From Ulota crispa (taxonomy: Eukaryota > Streptophyta > Bryopsida > Orthotrichales > Orthotrichaceae): 64,000 bases of DNA. Below are positions 44,201 through 56,194 of the stretch, piece after piece. Position numbers and translations under genes: made by a program. The stretch's first letter is position 1. Each line of letters begins with the position of its first letter. Below the pieces are notes generated by a model that saw only the letters and a list, made by a program, of their open reading frames with translations, did not search any database and was not told where the DNA came from. The DNA is taken from positions 14,314,409 through 14,378,408 of the forward strand of contig OY987250.1 in the NCBI GenBank assembly GCA_963920765.1, given 5' to 3'.

Positions 44201-47200
44201 ATGGCTGGGAGTATGTCCAATAGAGTTACATTGTGGACTTTGGAGGAAGAGGGCGCAGACCCAGAGTACTTCGGGAAAATTGACATTGCAGGTGCACAGA
44301 CATTGGAGGCACTTTGGGTCACACTCAAAGCTAACGACGTTTTGGAGTGGCCATTCCAATTCTGGGATGTTGAAGACAGACGTTGCATCAGAAAGAAGTT
44401 GGAGAGGGTTAATGTGATCTGTGCAGAGGTATTTGTTGTTCGGCTTGTCAAGGAGGACATTGATTCCCACAAGCAACGTTGTGTTGAAGATGGGAGTCAT
44501 GGTCCAACTGTTGTAGAGGTTGTGCATGTTTCGGACGATGTTGCAGAAAATCAAGAGCCCACATATGATCCAGCATTTTTGGTGGTTGGCTCATCGCATG
44601 TGAGCGGCACTACAGATTCAAGCAAGGTAGACAATATGCCTTGCAAATCTATTCTCTTGTCAAACTAGGTCATAGACTGATACTTAGAGCGCGCCAAAAA
44701 AACTTTGAGCAGAGCTGAAGAGGATCGCATTATCCAACCACAATTGGTGGTTAAAGACCTTTGACCTAAATGGGAATGGGGTTGTGAAATTGTGGTGCGG
44801 AGAGTGCAAAAAGGATTGTGGGGGTTGCAGTTCAGATCACACAAAGGTGCACATTGACAACTTGTTCAACAATTTCCGCCGCTCACACATTGTGAGCGCA
44901 GCCCACGTGAGGAACTTTTGTGTAGCAAAGAATGTGGACTTTGACGACCACCCGCTGTCAGAGTCCAAGAATGGAAGGGCAATGACTTTAACACCCAAAT
45001 GTCACAAGCGGTTGATTGCCGAGGGAGTTGACATCGTGCCGACATTGAATGCCACTCTCTTAGATGGGCACAAACACTTCACAGTTCTTGGGAATCTAGA
45101 AGCAGAGGATACTAGATGTTATTGGTTCAAGGTCAGATGCTAATATTGCAGAGATTTGATGGTGCTCTATCCACTCAAGAAAAATCTGGAGGTGAACTTA
45201 CAAAATCACATAAGCGGTCCAAAGCACAAGAAGGCTGTTCAGGACGCAAAGAAGCTGCTAAAGGAGTCAGCACAATCTAAGCAACCAGGGCATCCAAGCA
45301 AGTCCGGCACAACAAGTTCGCATTCTAATCAAGGTGACCTTCACACATGGTTGATGCGGGGTACGTCAAACAATGTGGAAGGTATACCCAAAATCCTAGA
45401 TAAATCTGTTTTTGCTGAATTGATGTGTTATGGATTTTGAGGTCCAGTTGTTAAGTATGGGGGCAACTCTTATGAGGCAACTGTGTTACTCAATGATCCA
45501 CATTCTAGAATTCAATGGTACACAGAGCCACATTTGTCTGCTGCAATTGCAGTTGATGTTGGCATTGTTTAGGTGAGTGGGACATTTTGGCATAGACAGT
45601 GTAGTTGGATGTCCGTCTCTTTAAATCCCTTCCCAAATTTGACGTGTCTTTTGTGTGTCCAAATTCCATGTGAGAATGATTTCCAAAAGAAAATTCGGAG
45701 AGAGGATCAGGCACTAGTGAAGAGGGGCCACAGAAGCAGTGCTAGGGAGATCCCTGTAGGATACCTATCTGTCCATGAAGTCTTGAAAGACACAAGGGAC
45801 TTGACTAGGAAGTACTGCTTAGAGAGATTGCATTACTGGCATGCAAAGACGAGGATAGTCCAGCTAAAGGTAAGACGACCAACCTTGCGTGAGAGTGGCG
45901 TCAACGCTGCATTTGATAACAATGTAATGAAATTTTGTAACAATATCATAAGTGCCCATAGGACAAGAGCATTTGGGGACAAACCAGGACTTTAGGACTT
46001 CTTGAAGGACGTGGCAACAAATTTGAATAGGGACGATAGTGGAAATTGATTTAGTGAAAACACTAAATGCTTTTCTCAAGCAATGCAGATCTGTGGAGGT
46101 CGTTGTCTTTGTGATTTATTCGCTCTTAATTTCACAAGTCCTAGCTACGACACTATTTGTCAAGAGTGTAGAAAAGGAGTTCAATTCATAGCTGGAGAGC
46201 ATGCCAATATTTTCAAATCCATCGCTAGTATTTATGCTAATGCTAAGATTTTGCACGGGATCACTGGCCATGTTCTTGTTATTCTAGCAGAGGATGAGAC
46301 TAAAGTCAGGGGTCGTGTTTCTTGGGAGGCGAGGTGGGATACGCTGGTCAAATTTTGTGGCCCACGAGAGGACCATATCTGTATCTCAAATTATAAGCCT
46401 ATTGTGGGAGAACAAGAGGTGGGTATAATAAAGTGGTGGATTCTTTTAGGTTAGATAAGGTAGGTGGTTTTGCTAGAGTAATTGTTCTTAATCCGATGCA
46501 TGAAAAACTGTCCCGATTAGTGCTTGTAGCTTGCTATACTTGCGGCTGTTTTTACTCTCACTAGGTTAGACGTCAGTGGGACCATATTAACGAGTTATGG
46601 ATGCAGCACTACTACTCTATTGTGGGTCCTATCATAGAACATGCTAGTGATGGTGACTTGCGGAGAAGGCAGTTAATGCTTCAGGACTTCAGAGGTGTAG
46701 AGGGACCAAGGTTAGCAATTTATTGGGAGGGTAGGGTATTTTCTTTAGCATTGAATGTGCGTGGTGAAGCTACTGCTTTGCACAATCAGGATTATATCCA
46801 CAATGGTAAAAAACTTTTGAACCCTATTGATAGCAATGTCCGCACTTTGAGATTAGATGGTGATTTAGCCCTACATCAGCATATATGTCAAGTGTTCAAC
46901 CGCTTCACATTTGATGAACATGGGCTACTTTAAGAGGATTTTGATAGGAAGGATCGGCAAAATTGGGCAAGTGCTTAAAGGTTGTGTTTGAAGATGGTTA
47001 GAGATTGCTTACGCTCTCTTTGTTTGTGTAATGATGTGCATTGTGAATGGACACTTGGTACTGAGGTGTACTTGGAGATATATGTGGATTACATTGACAT
47101 CTTTCTCTCTCCACAACACGACCTCCAATATCGGATTGTGAAAGCTGCCAAAGTATCCTGTTTTTTTAGAATCTAGAAGTTATGGATGAGGCATGGTAAT

Positions 47201-48691
47201 CATGGAGTAATGGATAATATTTAATCTGTTAACCCTAAAGTTGATTTCATAAGTCAATAATGCTTTTTAGACATTCAAATGTCTTGTCGTTTTGTGGTTT
47301 TATTGCTTTGCCATTTTTGCGACAAGTACCCTCACTTGTCTGTTCCGTTGCATCTAACCGATAGTGACTCATGTGAGATTCTTTTTTCAAAAATCAAAGG
47401 AATGGTAGGCATGGAAAGGGCATATGACTTTCATGAATTGGTTGGTTGTGCAAATACTGTCAATCATTTGTCTCAGAATGAGTACGGTGGGAACGGGATT
47501 AAGTTTGGCAAGGCACACAACAAGATGAATAACATCTGGGCAAAGCTGCATGAATTGAAGGAAGGTGAAGTGCAACTTGATCTTGGAGACTACGCAGCTA
47601 TAGGAACTAGTGATCAGGTTGTTGAAGCCTTGAAGGAGGAACTACAAAATGTGCAGAGGTTAATCAATAGTCTCAACATGGCTCCGAATCCGCAAGTGGC
47701 TGCCAAGCAGAAGCTCTAGTTTGAAAAGCCTCGGATAACTGAGTGAGCAGATAAGCAATCCTTTGCCTTCACGGCCTTCAAAAAACTTGTGCACAGCAAA
47801 GATGGTGACATGGAGGTCCTCCAAGAAGGGTTATAGCAGAGAGAGCTCGACTTGCAACGTGAAGCTCAAGCAGCGGAGCTTCAGGTGGAGGACTCTTGAG
47901 AATCAGCTGAAGAACAAATATTTGACAATGGAGTCCCAACTGTCATAGTAGCTGAGAGTGAAACTCGGGATGTCATTTCTGACATGTTGAGCTCTCATAA
48001 AGACCAAGTGACTTTGTTACCACTTCTTGTAAAAGTTGAATCATTTGTGGAGTTTGATGGCCATAAAATTATTCAAATCCACTTTGGTTGGGCAATTAAA
48101 CGGAAACCCTTTTTTGTCCAAAGACAGATTGACAAGAGTTAAGAATTCTTTGTATTACAATAATAGTGATGCATATGTTGGTGCCGCTCAATGCTCCAAC
48201 ACTTGTTTTGTTGGGATAGGCTCGGATGTTGGGGTTTTCTTTGTGTAGAGTGCTACTATCACATGACCATCTAGTGTGACTGCAGCAAAAAAGAAGGGAA
48301 AATGTCAAGCTGCAAAGTCCAATGTACCTACTTCTATATTAGAAGGTGTAGACATGGGTATGTGGTGGATAGGGCGTATCCAAAAGATGCGGAGGCGTGC
48401 AGGTGGAAATTCATGGGATCTCTAAAGCAACCACTCAATTTGGCAAACCGTGCTAGATCTACAAGTAACAGTTCTAACCCAAATTTTCATATTCAAATTA
48501 TGATGCATTATTATACTTGTGCACCTAGGCAGTACAAATTCAGGTACAATTTAACAGACTCAAAATGGATAGATTTTGACTCCATTATCACTAACATAAC
48601 CCTCACTTATAATTCAGATTCTCATGTTTATAGTTTAGATCCTGATGATGCGGACAACCTCAATGACTATGTGTCTTACAACAAAATGTAA
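44201..48691 (+). pseudogene. Decayed DDE-type DNA transposase of an unnamed family
   Basis: A continuous protein trace of about 1,450 codons, broken by at least four frameshifts and some fifteen stops. N-terminal part 44201-44668, then NHNWWLKTFDLNGNGVVKLW (from about 44741) and two Cys/His clusters: CGECKKDCGGC, and C-X2-C...H-X5-H near 45127-45230 as in BED-type fingers. The catalytic-region trace runs through VILAEDETKVRGRVSW (about 46284-46330), a frameshift near 46447, then LNPMHEKLSRLVLV, DGDLRRRQLMLQDF, HNGKKLLNPID and DRQNWASA; 47279-47719 holds HLTDSDSCEILFSKIKGM. A C-terminal domain (FRYNLTDSKWIDFDSI) ends at 48691. The layout (zinc fingers, DE-containing core, long C-terminal domain) fits a cut-and-paste transposase; I know no superfamily name for it. 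Most in-frame stops look like C-to-T changes of CGA, CAA or CAG. Confidence 0.85.
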
Positions 48692-49315
48692 TATTTTTTG
48701 TTTTGACTCCTTCATCTTTCTATTTTTCCTAGTAAGTATGTTCTAGACATTATACAAATCAATTTGATTCCATACTAGAGATGAATCTATGTATAAGCAC
48801 GGTTGCCCAAATTTGTTTGGGTTCTAGGATAATCTGTCTATTAGGCTGAAACGCCGATATCATAGGACTGGGATGAAAGGTAGGGTAAGGATCTGAACTT
48901 CATTTTCTCCCCAAGATCTGAATGTCTTCTCCCAAATCTGCTCGAAAAGCCCCCATCAGTCTTGCCATTGCCCACCCTAAACCCTCATGTGACAAGACAA
49001 GTGAGATGTGACAGTACCTGTGATTGTAGGAAGTAGGATTTGCCTTTTCAAATGTGCCATTCTATGTACCACTTTGCGGGCCAAATCAAGGGGGGGAGGC
49101 TTGAGAGAACTTTTTGGGTACCAGGATTGCGGATTGACAAGGTGCTACAGCGGATAGTAAAGCAAAAGCTCTTCCCCTGCATGTGAGCCTCCATGAATAG
49201 AAACAGTGGCCAAGTACGCTTCTTCTCCTCTTACTCCATTTCATTCACTGTATCCTGCCCCTTCTAGTTCTTACCGCGTCTGCTTCTAGCTTTAGGTTCT
49301 GTTGCACTTGTGCTT
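48692..49315. other. Spacer between the pseudogene and the orphan frame
   Basis: About 620 bases. From 48990 the composition becomes GC-balanced. It may be 3' transposon sequence or the leader of the following open frame. No clear inverted ends. Confidence 0.35.
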
Positions 49316-49714
49316 ATGGAGATGGCGTTCAAGCGCAGGCGTACGGATTGTAGCCTTGCCACAGAAGTCTATTTGAATTACCTCGTTGACCACTGTTGCT
49401 TGTCAGATGATGCGTGGATGCAATTCAAGCGACGTCACGAAGATTGCGCTGGCTTCCTACAGACGTGGGCGGCATGGGTTGCTTCATCAAAGCAACACCC
49501 CCAGTTAGCAGGAAAAACTCTAGAATGGGCTGCGTTGCATCTGGCATCGCATGATGTTGCAGCCGTGGCAACGACGCACTCAACCCGCCGAGCAATGAAG
49601 TTCCTGCTCCATCAATTTGACAGCGATGTCAACTTGTTGAAGAGGTCGTGGAGTTTGCGTGAAGTTCTCCCGGAGTACATGCGCACAAAAGAGCTAGACA
49701 AGTTGAGCATATAG
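49316..49714 (+). CDS. Orphan open frame, 132 residues, possibly a gene fragment
   Basis: The first ATG (49316) opens MEMAFKRRRTDC and the frame ends at TAG (49712-49714). Its GC content is clearly higher than the neighbourhood and codon use is balanced. The protein is alpha-helical in character, with a Trp-rich middle (FLQTWAAWVASSKQ) and a basic N-terminus that could be a nuclear signal. If the terminal TAG is read as a mutated CAG, the frame runs on for another 34 residues (DLQPFNPQFMQVGSW...). That suggests a decayed exon of a longer gene, perhaps part of the preceding transposon. No family recognised. Confidence 0.35.
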   Translation: MEMAFKRRRTDCSLATEVYLNYLVDHCCLSDDAWMQFKRRHEDCAGFLQTWAAWVASSKQHPQLAGKTLEWAALHLASHDVAAVATTHSTRRAMKFLLHQFDSDVNLLKRSWSLREVLPEYMRTKELDKLSI

Positions 49715-50505
49715 GATTTGCAACCATTCAATCCGCAGTTCATGCAGGTTGGCAGCTGGAGGTCAAAGTGTGCAGAGGCAATCCTTCTTTTGAAGATCCT
49801 AGGATGTGGGTAACACCTGCGTTTCAAAATTGAGGTAGCAAGCAAATGTTGCTTTCCTTCCTTTTGTGCATGTTGTATGTTGCATTTTTTTGAAGTTTCT
49901 GTATTCACCACAAATTACTGAATTCTTTGTCTTTTCTGCATTCAACCCTACTGATTCTTGTGCATTACTTGTGCTCTGCATATTTCAAATGCAAGGTGTG
50001 GTTGGGGGTGTGAGCATTGTAGGACATCACTCTTCAAATGTGTATGCTATGTTTTGGAATTGAAGCCGCTTGTCTAGTTTTTGAAGTTGCATGCTTTGGG
50101 ATGCTACATTCATCATAGTTTTTCACACTTGTTGGCAGTGTATGTTAGGTCTCTAGACCTCAAACATCATGGGCTTGTTTTTGGAACTCCAAGTTTGTAA
50201 GTGCGTGTTTTCTGCTGCAATTTTGGAGAACAAACTATTGTTCTATTTTTTTGTGTATACTCCTTGTGATGTGTTTATGAACACACTCCCTAAAGCAAAT
50301 GATGGGTGGCACTCATTTCATACCACAAACTTTTAAATGTTGGGAATTCATAAGTCTTGGTTTCCTTTCTTGCTTTTTTTTGCTGTTTTGCCCAAATACC
50401 AAATGCCTCTCCTAAATGCTAAAACCCTAAAATCCTAGACTCTAAACCATATGTAACCATATGTATGCTAAACCATAAACCCTTCAACTGGTCATTGGTA
50501 TACCA
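49715..50505. other. Intergenic, nothing recognised
   Basis: GC falls back to AT-rich by 49800. No gene or transposon ends. Confidence 0.55.
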
Positions 50506-50739
50506 TTAACCCTTAAAAGACAAGGCTACATACGGTGTACACTGCTGTATAACTAGCATTTGCTACCAGCAAAAAGTTTTAATTTGGGATCTTGACTACC
50601 TCACTAGAATTACAATGATCTATATCCTTACTTCTTTGTTGATCTCAAATGTAATAAAGGTGAGAGTGCACTCCAAATACAAGAAAAATACATTGTATTG
50701 TATTGGTTGCAAAAGGCTACCTTGTTGTTTAAGGGTTAA
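50506..50739. mobile_element. TTAA-flanked element, CCCTTAAAAG subfamily (T11)
   Basis: TTAA-CCCTTAAAAGACAAGG ... CCTTGTTGTTTAAGGG-TTAA; 234 bp with both TTAA copies intact. Confidence 0.8.
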
Positions 50740-51103
50740 CATGAAAAATTCTTGTATTTCTAATGAATATAGCATCCAATCAATTACAATGAATTTATAT
50801 GTATAATGAAAGGTAGGGTACCTAAAATGGACGTACTTTAGAAATTTAGGTAAATAAAGCCCTACCTAAACTCTAAGAATTTACCTACATAGCTAGGAGG
50901 TTGAACACACGTGATACATGACCACCTCAAGTAGTGCTCCCCCTGGGGGTTGGAACAATTAAAAACATGTGGTTGATGACCTTTGATTAAAGAAATGAAA
51001 TGAAGAAGAATTTGACAAAACTATTGCTTAACACCATATCAAAACTACTTTGAATTCAAAATACAAGTCAATGCATGGCAATGCTATGACCCCAATTCTA
51101 ACC

Positions 51104-51747
51104 TTAATCCCTAAATGCATGCGGCACCAAATTTTGGTGTCTACAATACTCTGAAGTTCAATAAACCTAACTAAGTTGCTACTTTTAGTAGTTTACATTT
51201 TGGATTTATTCTTTGTAAAATCTAATGTTAAGATCAACAATTTGATTTTGAAAATGATCAATTATGAGATTTTTATTCAAGCTTTTGTGCAAGGGTCTTG
51301 ACTTTCTCTAGTGTTGAGAGCTTTTGGAAATGAGCCTCAAATACACTAGATCTTGGAGAAAATTTTACACAAAAAAATTCATTTGAAAAAATTGTAGAAT
51401 TTTTTTTGAAAAGCTATAAAGTGATAGGGGTTATGTATGTTATTTCCTTTAACCTTATATTTTTTTTAATGGTCATTTTTTTAAATCCAACATGTGAAAA
51501 GAGGATTCAAAGGCTTTAAGTCATTTTTGTAGTTTTAACACCCCCATGATCAAACATTATAACCTTTCAAACCATTAGTGATATTGTTGTGTTTTCTTTT
51601 CTTGTGTGACCTCTACCATATCTAGTTTGAATTTGTACGGTTATAATTCAAAAGAACTTGATATAGCTTATTAAATTGTTGCCTTTTTGTTCAATTTGGA
51701 GCAAATTCCTAAAAGCCCAAAAAAGGAGTCTAGCATTGAGGGGTTAA
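51104..51747. mobile_element. TTAA-flanked element (T12)
   Basis: TTAA-TCCCTAAATGCATG ... CTAGCATTGAGGGG-TTAA; 644 bp. The left part (ACCAAATTTTGGTGTC) matches T4 (ACCAGATTTTGGTGTC), so both belong to one subfamily. Confidence 0.7.
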
Positions 51748-53339
51748 CCTCCAATACCGACATTCATTCAACTTCATCATTGCAAGTTGGCAACCCCTCC
51801 TAATCTTAGACTTAATATTAAAAATTCTTCTTCTTGTCAACCCCAACACAATAATTAGGGGGCTTCAAACATCAAATTGTTTAGGTGACTCATGTCGCAA
51901 TTCACCTCGGTGAATTCACTAGTGCACTGCTAGGTGATTCACCTCTGGAATTCACTCAAAGTGAACTTCAAAAACTCACTTTTGCACAGCTCATCCTTGC
52001 GGGTGTCTCAAACGCTCAAACCCCCAACTTGTGCTCAAAACCCTAATCACAAACTCATGAGTGTGTCAAACTATGGACATGCGAGTGAACAAAAATAATT
52101 CACTAGAGTTGGGACCTTGTGAGGTGAGAAACTCATAGACCAGATTTTATGTTTGAAACCCCCTATTTGTGAGGCACCTAAAGGCTTTGATGTTGTATTT
52201 AAGAAGATAAGAATGGGAAAAAAATTATGATGGGAAAATTGCACATTCATTATAAGGGATTTGAACCCCCAAAGAGGCCCCTTCCCCCAAATCCATGGGA
52301 GTTTTGGGAACATCTTCCACATGGGCAGTGTGCTGTAGGCCAGGCTAGCATTACGTTGACCACGTCAACCTGTATTATTTTATTATTTTATATTTTTCAA
52401 AAAAAATTTCAAAAAAATTTCAAAAAATTTCTTATTTTTTTCTAAGAATTTTTTTTTTTTTTTTTTTTTAAACAAATTTTCTGACGACTGGTTCCCAACA
52501 TCGGGAACAAAAAACTGACAGCCCCTTTAGCGGCCAAATCCCTTGTAATGCGTTGTTTTGAAAAAAAACACGTGTATCTTATGCTGCATTGTTCAAAGGT
52601 TAGTGGCCACTCAAATAGTGTTGTTTGAGTCATGATGTTGGTGACGTTTTATAGTTCTTACTTGTGTGATTGTCCAGAAATCTATATGGTAATGCAAGAA
52701 GGCATAGTATATAGAAATTAATAGCTTATTTTGTGATTTTATGTCAATATAAAACCTTCAACAATGTGCATCTTTCTATATGTTGTAAAAAAGTATTTTA
52801 AGCGTTTCAATCCATGTAGATCTGAACCTAATTGCCTATGCATCCCTCTAATGGGACCATTTGCTAAACCTCAATCACTTCTAAAAAATAGGTATTTCGC
52901 TTTACTGCTCTATAAGAAAGTATCGGCTTGATTATTTGGCAAAAAAATTGGGATTGTGGAATGTTTGCCATTTGGAAAATTTAATCTTTGGGTTTATTAT
53001 AAAATTGGCTGGATATTCTATTGTTACTTATGTGAAGTTTTTTAACAATCTGTCAGTGGAATTCAAAGCTTATGATACACAAAACTCCTTAGAAAAATTA
53101 TTAGATTTTTGTAAAAATAATGCTTATTTATAAATTGATAACCTTGGAATGACTTTTGTTGTAGTTTTGTATTTATGCCAAAACATAATCACAAACTGTT
53201 CCTATTCAAAACTTTCTACTTTATGAGAACAAAAAACGATTTTAATGAGTTTAGGAAGGGTCAAAATTGAATGTGCATTTGAATTTGCAAAGTTGCAACT
53301 TACCAATTGTAATACATTACATTTTATTTTCCATGTACC
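51748..53339. other. Intergenic, low-complexity tracts
   Basis: Contains an inverted GGTGAATTC / GAATTCACC cluster at 51895-51960 and long T/A runs at 52395-52470. No gene. Confidence 0.5.
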
Positions 53340-54272
53340 TTAACTCCTAAAGGCCCAAGGAACCCACTTCGGGCTTTATGAGAACTCAGGCAAGCTCTCT
53401 TGACTTCATAATTTGGAAATTTTTCATGAAATTTTTTGGATAGATGCTACTCATCATAATCTACATGTGAAGCTTTATTTCATGTCATTTGGATAAGTAA
53501 TGCAAAAGTTAGAAGGTTTTTTCAATTCCAATGTCAAACCGGGCAGCAAAAAATATATTCTATTATTATAATTATTTTTATTTTTATTATTATTTATTGA
53601 ATTTTATAAATTGATACCCACTGAAAAATTATTGAATCACTCAATTCCAAATAATGAGGTAAGAGTTAAAAGGATTTTTATTTTGCAAGCAATGAAGGTA
53701 GGAAGAGGGTAGAAAATACATATAAAGTTATCTTTTACTCTCAATTTTGAAAATTTTCAAATGAAAATGAAAATTGAAGTTACTAATTGTTGGTTAGAGC
53801 ATTCTCACCATTGGGATTAACAATTTTCAAATTCTTCCAAAACTTATTAGCATATTAGTTATATCTTTCATTCATCAATACCTTTCACTTTACAATTTTT
53901 GTAAAATAAACCCAAACTTTTTTTTGGTTAAATTTTTTTATGTATGCTTTCAACACATTTTCCAACATATTGCCAAAATTGCACAAGAAATACAACATAC
54001 AGGTTTTTTTCTAAAAAGTTTGAAAATCAAAACTTCACCTTTTGGAAGGATTAGAAAAACCTTCATTTTGAAATTTAGGCACATTGATCTTGCAATTGGT
54101 AGGGATATTCATTCTGAAATTTTGGGACAATGTACTTGTGCAAGTCAACCAAAAGGTCCTACGATTGGATTTGTTAAAAAGTAAGTTTCAATGAAGATTT
54201 AGACCTTGCTTTGGGGACTAGTATTTTGAAACAGTATTGGGCCTCTAAACACAAAAGAATTTTACGGGTTAA
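53340..54272 (-). mobile_element. TTAA-flanked 930-bp element (T13), inverted copy
   Basis: TTAA-CTCCTAAAGGCCC on the left and GAATTTTACGGG-TTAA on the right. Almost identical to T14 in reverse orientation and slightly more distant from T3. The shared AT-rich expansion (53560-53610) is absent from T3. An 86-codon open frame shared with T14 begins at TTG and is not a gene. Confidence 0.88.
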
Positions 54273-55102
54273 TAAATGTGATTTTCTATATTTAATTTCC
54301 AACTTTCACTTCACTTATTCTACAGCTTCAGTGTGCGAATTGATTAAAATTTTGAGTTTGTAGGATTTTAATTACTTTGTAAGAGTAAAATATACTTCAT
54401 TAAACAACGAACATACTTACGTTTAGGAAGTAAAAGAAAACACTTGACAAGTGAAGACGAGTTTAACAAAAACATTTCTATAGTGTTCATTGATAGATTA
54501 TGCTAACTACATATAAAGGAAGCTTTGATCCCATTTGGATACAATAGGGGGTTTCAAAACTTGGTAGATTTTTCATCAATTTTTTTTCTCTAGCCACCTT
54601 TTGGTAAGAGAAGAATCTTCCTTTTTCATAATGGTTTCAACACGGATAAGGTTTTTGTTTGTTGTTGTATGTAACTCCATGGTCCAATAAAAGTGTGTTC
54701 TCTATTTTTATCTTTTTAGAGGCTTAAGTCCCATACTCCCATTGATGCCCAAAACGTCATTGGTTTGAGACATTAAAAACTGGAACTTATAACTTCAGAA
54801 TGCTCTCCAAGTCTTATTGAATTCCCAAACCTTGATTGATAAAGAAATTAAAATTTTGAAGATTATACCTTCACACTACGTCTCCATTCCCAATTCACTT
54901 ATAAATGCCTATGTGACATCATGTTTTTGAAACTTATTGGTGTCAAAAAAGCCAAACTATGATTCATGTTTTAGACCTAGCAAAAACAAAAACCTACCTC
55001 AACCATCAAATCCGAACTTTTTTGCAGGAATTTTTTCAATGTTCTTATAATGTTTATATTTGTCCCTTTTGTATCCAAACAAAATTATGATATGAATTAG
55101 AG
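54273..55102. other. Spacer between inverted T13 and T14, left part
   Basis: AT-rich DNA without recognisable genes or ends. With 55103-56194 it forms the 1.9-kb interval between the two inverted 930-bp arms. Confidence 0.5.
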
Positions 55103-55850
55103 TTAGAGTATCTCCACCTTTAGAACATCATCAACCCAAGACAAGGAATGGGAATGCAACTTCATTTTTGTTGGTGGAAATTTGTTATGTTGGAAAATAA
55201 GGTACTTTTAGGGCTCCAATGCAACCACAACAACATATAATTGAGAGAGGATCTTTTCAAAACAACCTTCTCAAATAGAAAATTTGCTTGTTTCCCAATG
55301 CCCTTGGACATCCACTATAGTGTTTGCTTGAATGATTTGTTGCTTGCAATAACTCAAAACTTCTAAGCAACAACTTGCAAGTGCTTGCAAGTGCTTGCAA
55401 GTGCTTGCAAGTGACTCTCTCCAGTGCCTAGATTTGGGGTGGGAGTTGCAACGTGAGTGGGAGGATCTGTCTAGTGAACGAGATTGCAAAACTACAAGAT
55501 GGGGAGCGGCGCAAGAGAAGCTAGTTCCCAATCTCAAACCCAGTGTCTGGGTTGATGAAGTTCTTACACACAACCAGTCTAACACTTACCATACTTGGAA
55601 GATGAGTGCTTCCAACCTCTCAAAATAATCTCATGACACTCAATCCTAGCATGTCAAGTAGTGACCTCCAAAAATAATAATCATCATAAGTTTAGTGAGC
55701 ATCATCCTATATATATTCCACTTGAAGATTGACTAATTGACTTTTTATGAGACAAATTTGATGAGCAAGAGTGCGGCACAAGAATTCTTGAGGAATCTAT
55801 AAATTTTTTAGCTAGTCAAATTTTGGCAAGTAAGGGTGGAGATGCTTCTC
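55103..55850. mobile_element. Family D-like element between T13 and T14
   Basis: TTA-GAGTATCTCCACCTTTAG on the left and AAGGGTGGAGATGCTTCTC on the right, as in the GAGCATCTCCA family; 748 bp. The interior has a CTTGCAAGTG tandem repeat and a GC-balanced part (55400-55620). Confidence 0.5.
55374..55413. repeat. Four perfect CTTGCAAGTG units
   Basis: A 10-bp unit in four perfect tandem copies; each contains the palindrome CTTGCAAG. Confidence 0.97.
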
Positions 55851-56194
55851 ATGAGTCATGACGTGAGACATAGTGTCAACCGCCCCCCTTATCCATGCTT
55901 TTCCCACTCCCTATGAGGGGAATGAAGTCAAACCACATTATGCATGGGACTTGGATTCCCAAGTTCCTTTCCTTCATGAAACTATAAGACTTGGGAAACC
56001 GTCCCAAATAATTCAACTGAGTCAACCATGGTACATCGTGGGTTTGGATTTGGGTGGACTGCCAAGTGTCAAGCGTTACAAATCACCTCCCCCAGCTTAT
56101 TGTTTTCAGTTTTCTATGGTGGACTTATGAATTATTTCTGACCTTTGACAAATTCTGGCTTCTGCTGGAGCGATCCCCAAACAAAAAATTGTAA
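55851..56194. other. Spacer before T14, no gene supported
   Basis: GC-balanced short stretch with an open frame of 85 codons starting at GTG (55873), no ATG and no recognisable domain; possibly a gene fragment. Confidence 0.35.

Noticed and set aside
47226..47240. TTAA-CCCTAAAG inside the decayed transposase
   Set aside because: It resembles a TTAA-family end, but the protein trace continues through it in frame, so it is a chance match.
53924..54184. 86-codon frame conserved in T13 and T14
   Set aside because: It starts at TTG, has no in-frame ATG near its start, and is conserved only because the two elements are recent duplicates.
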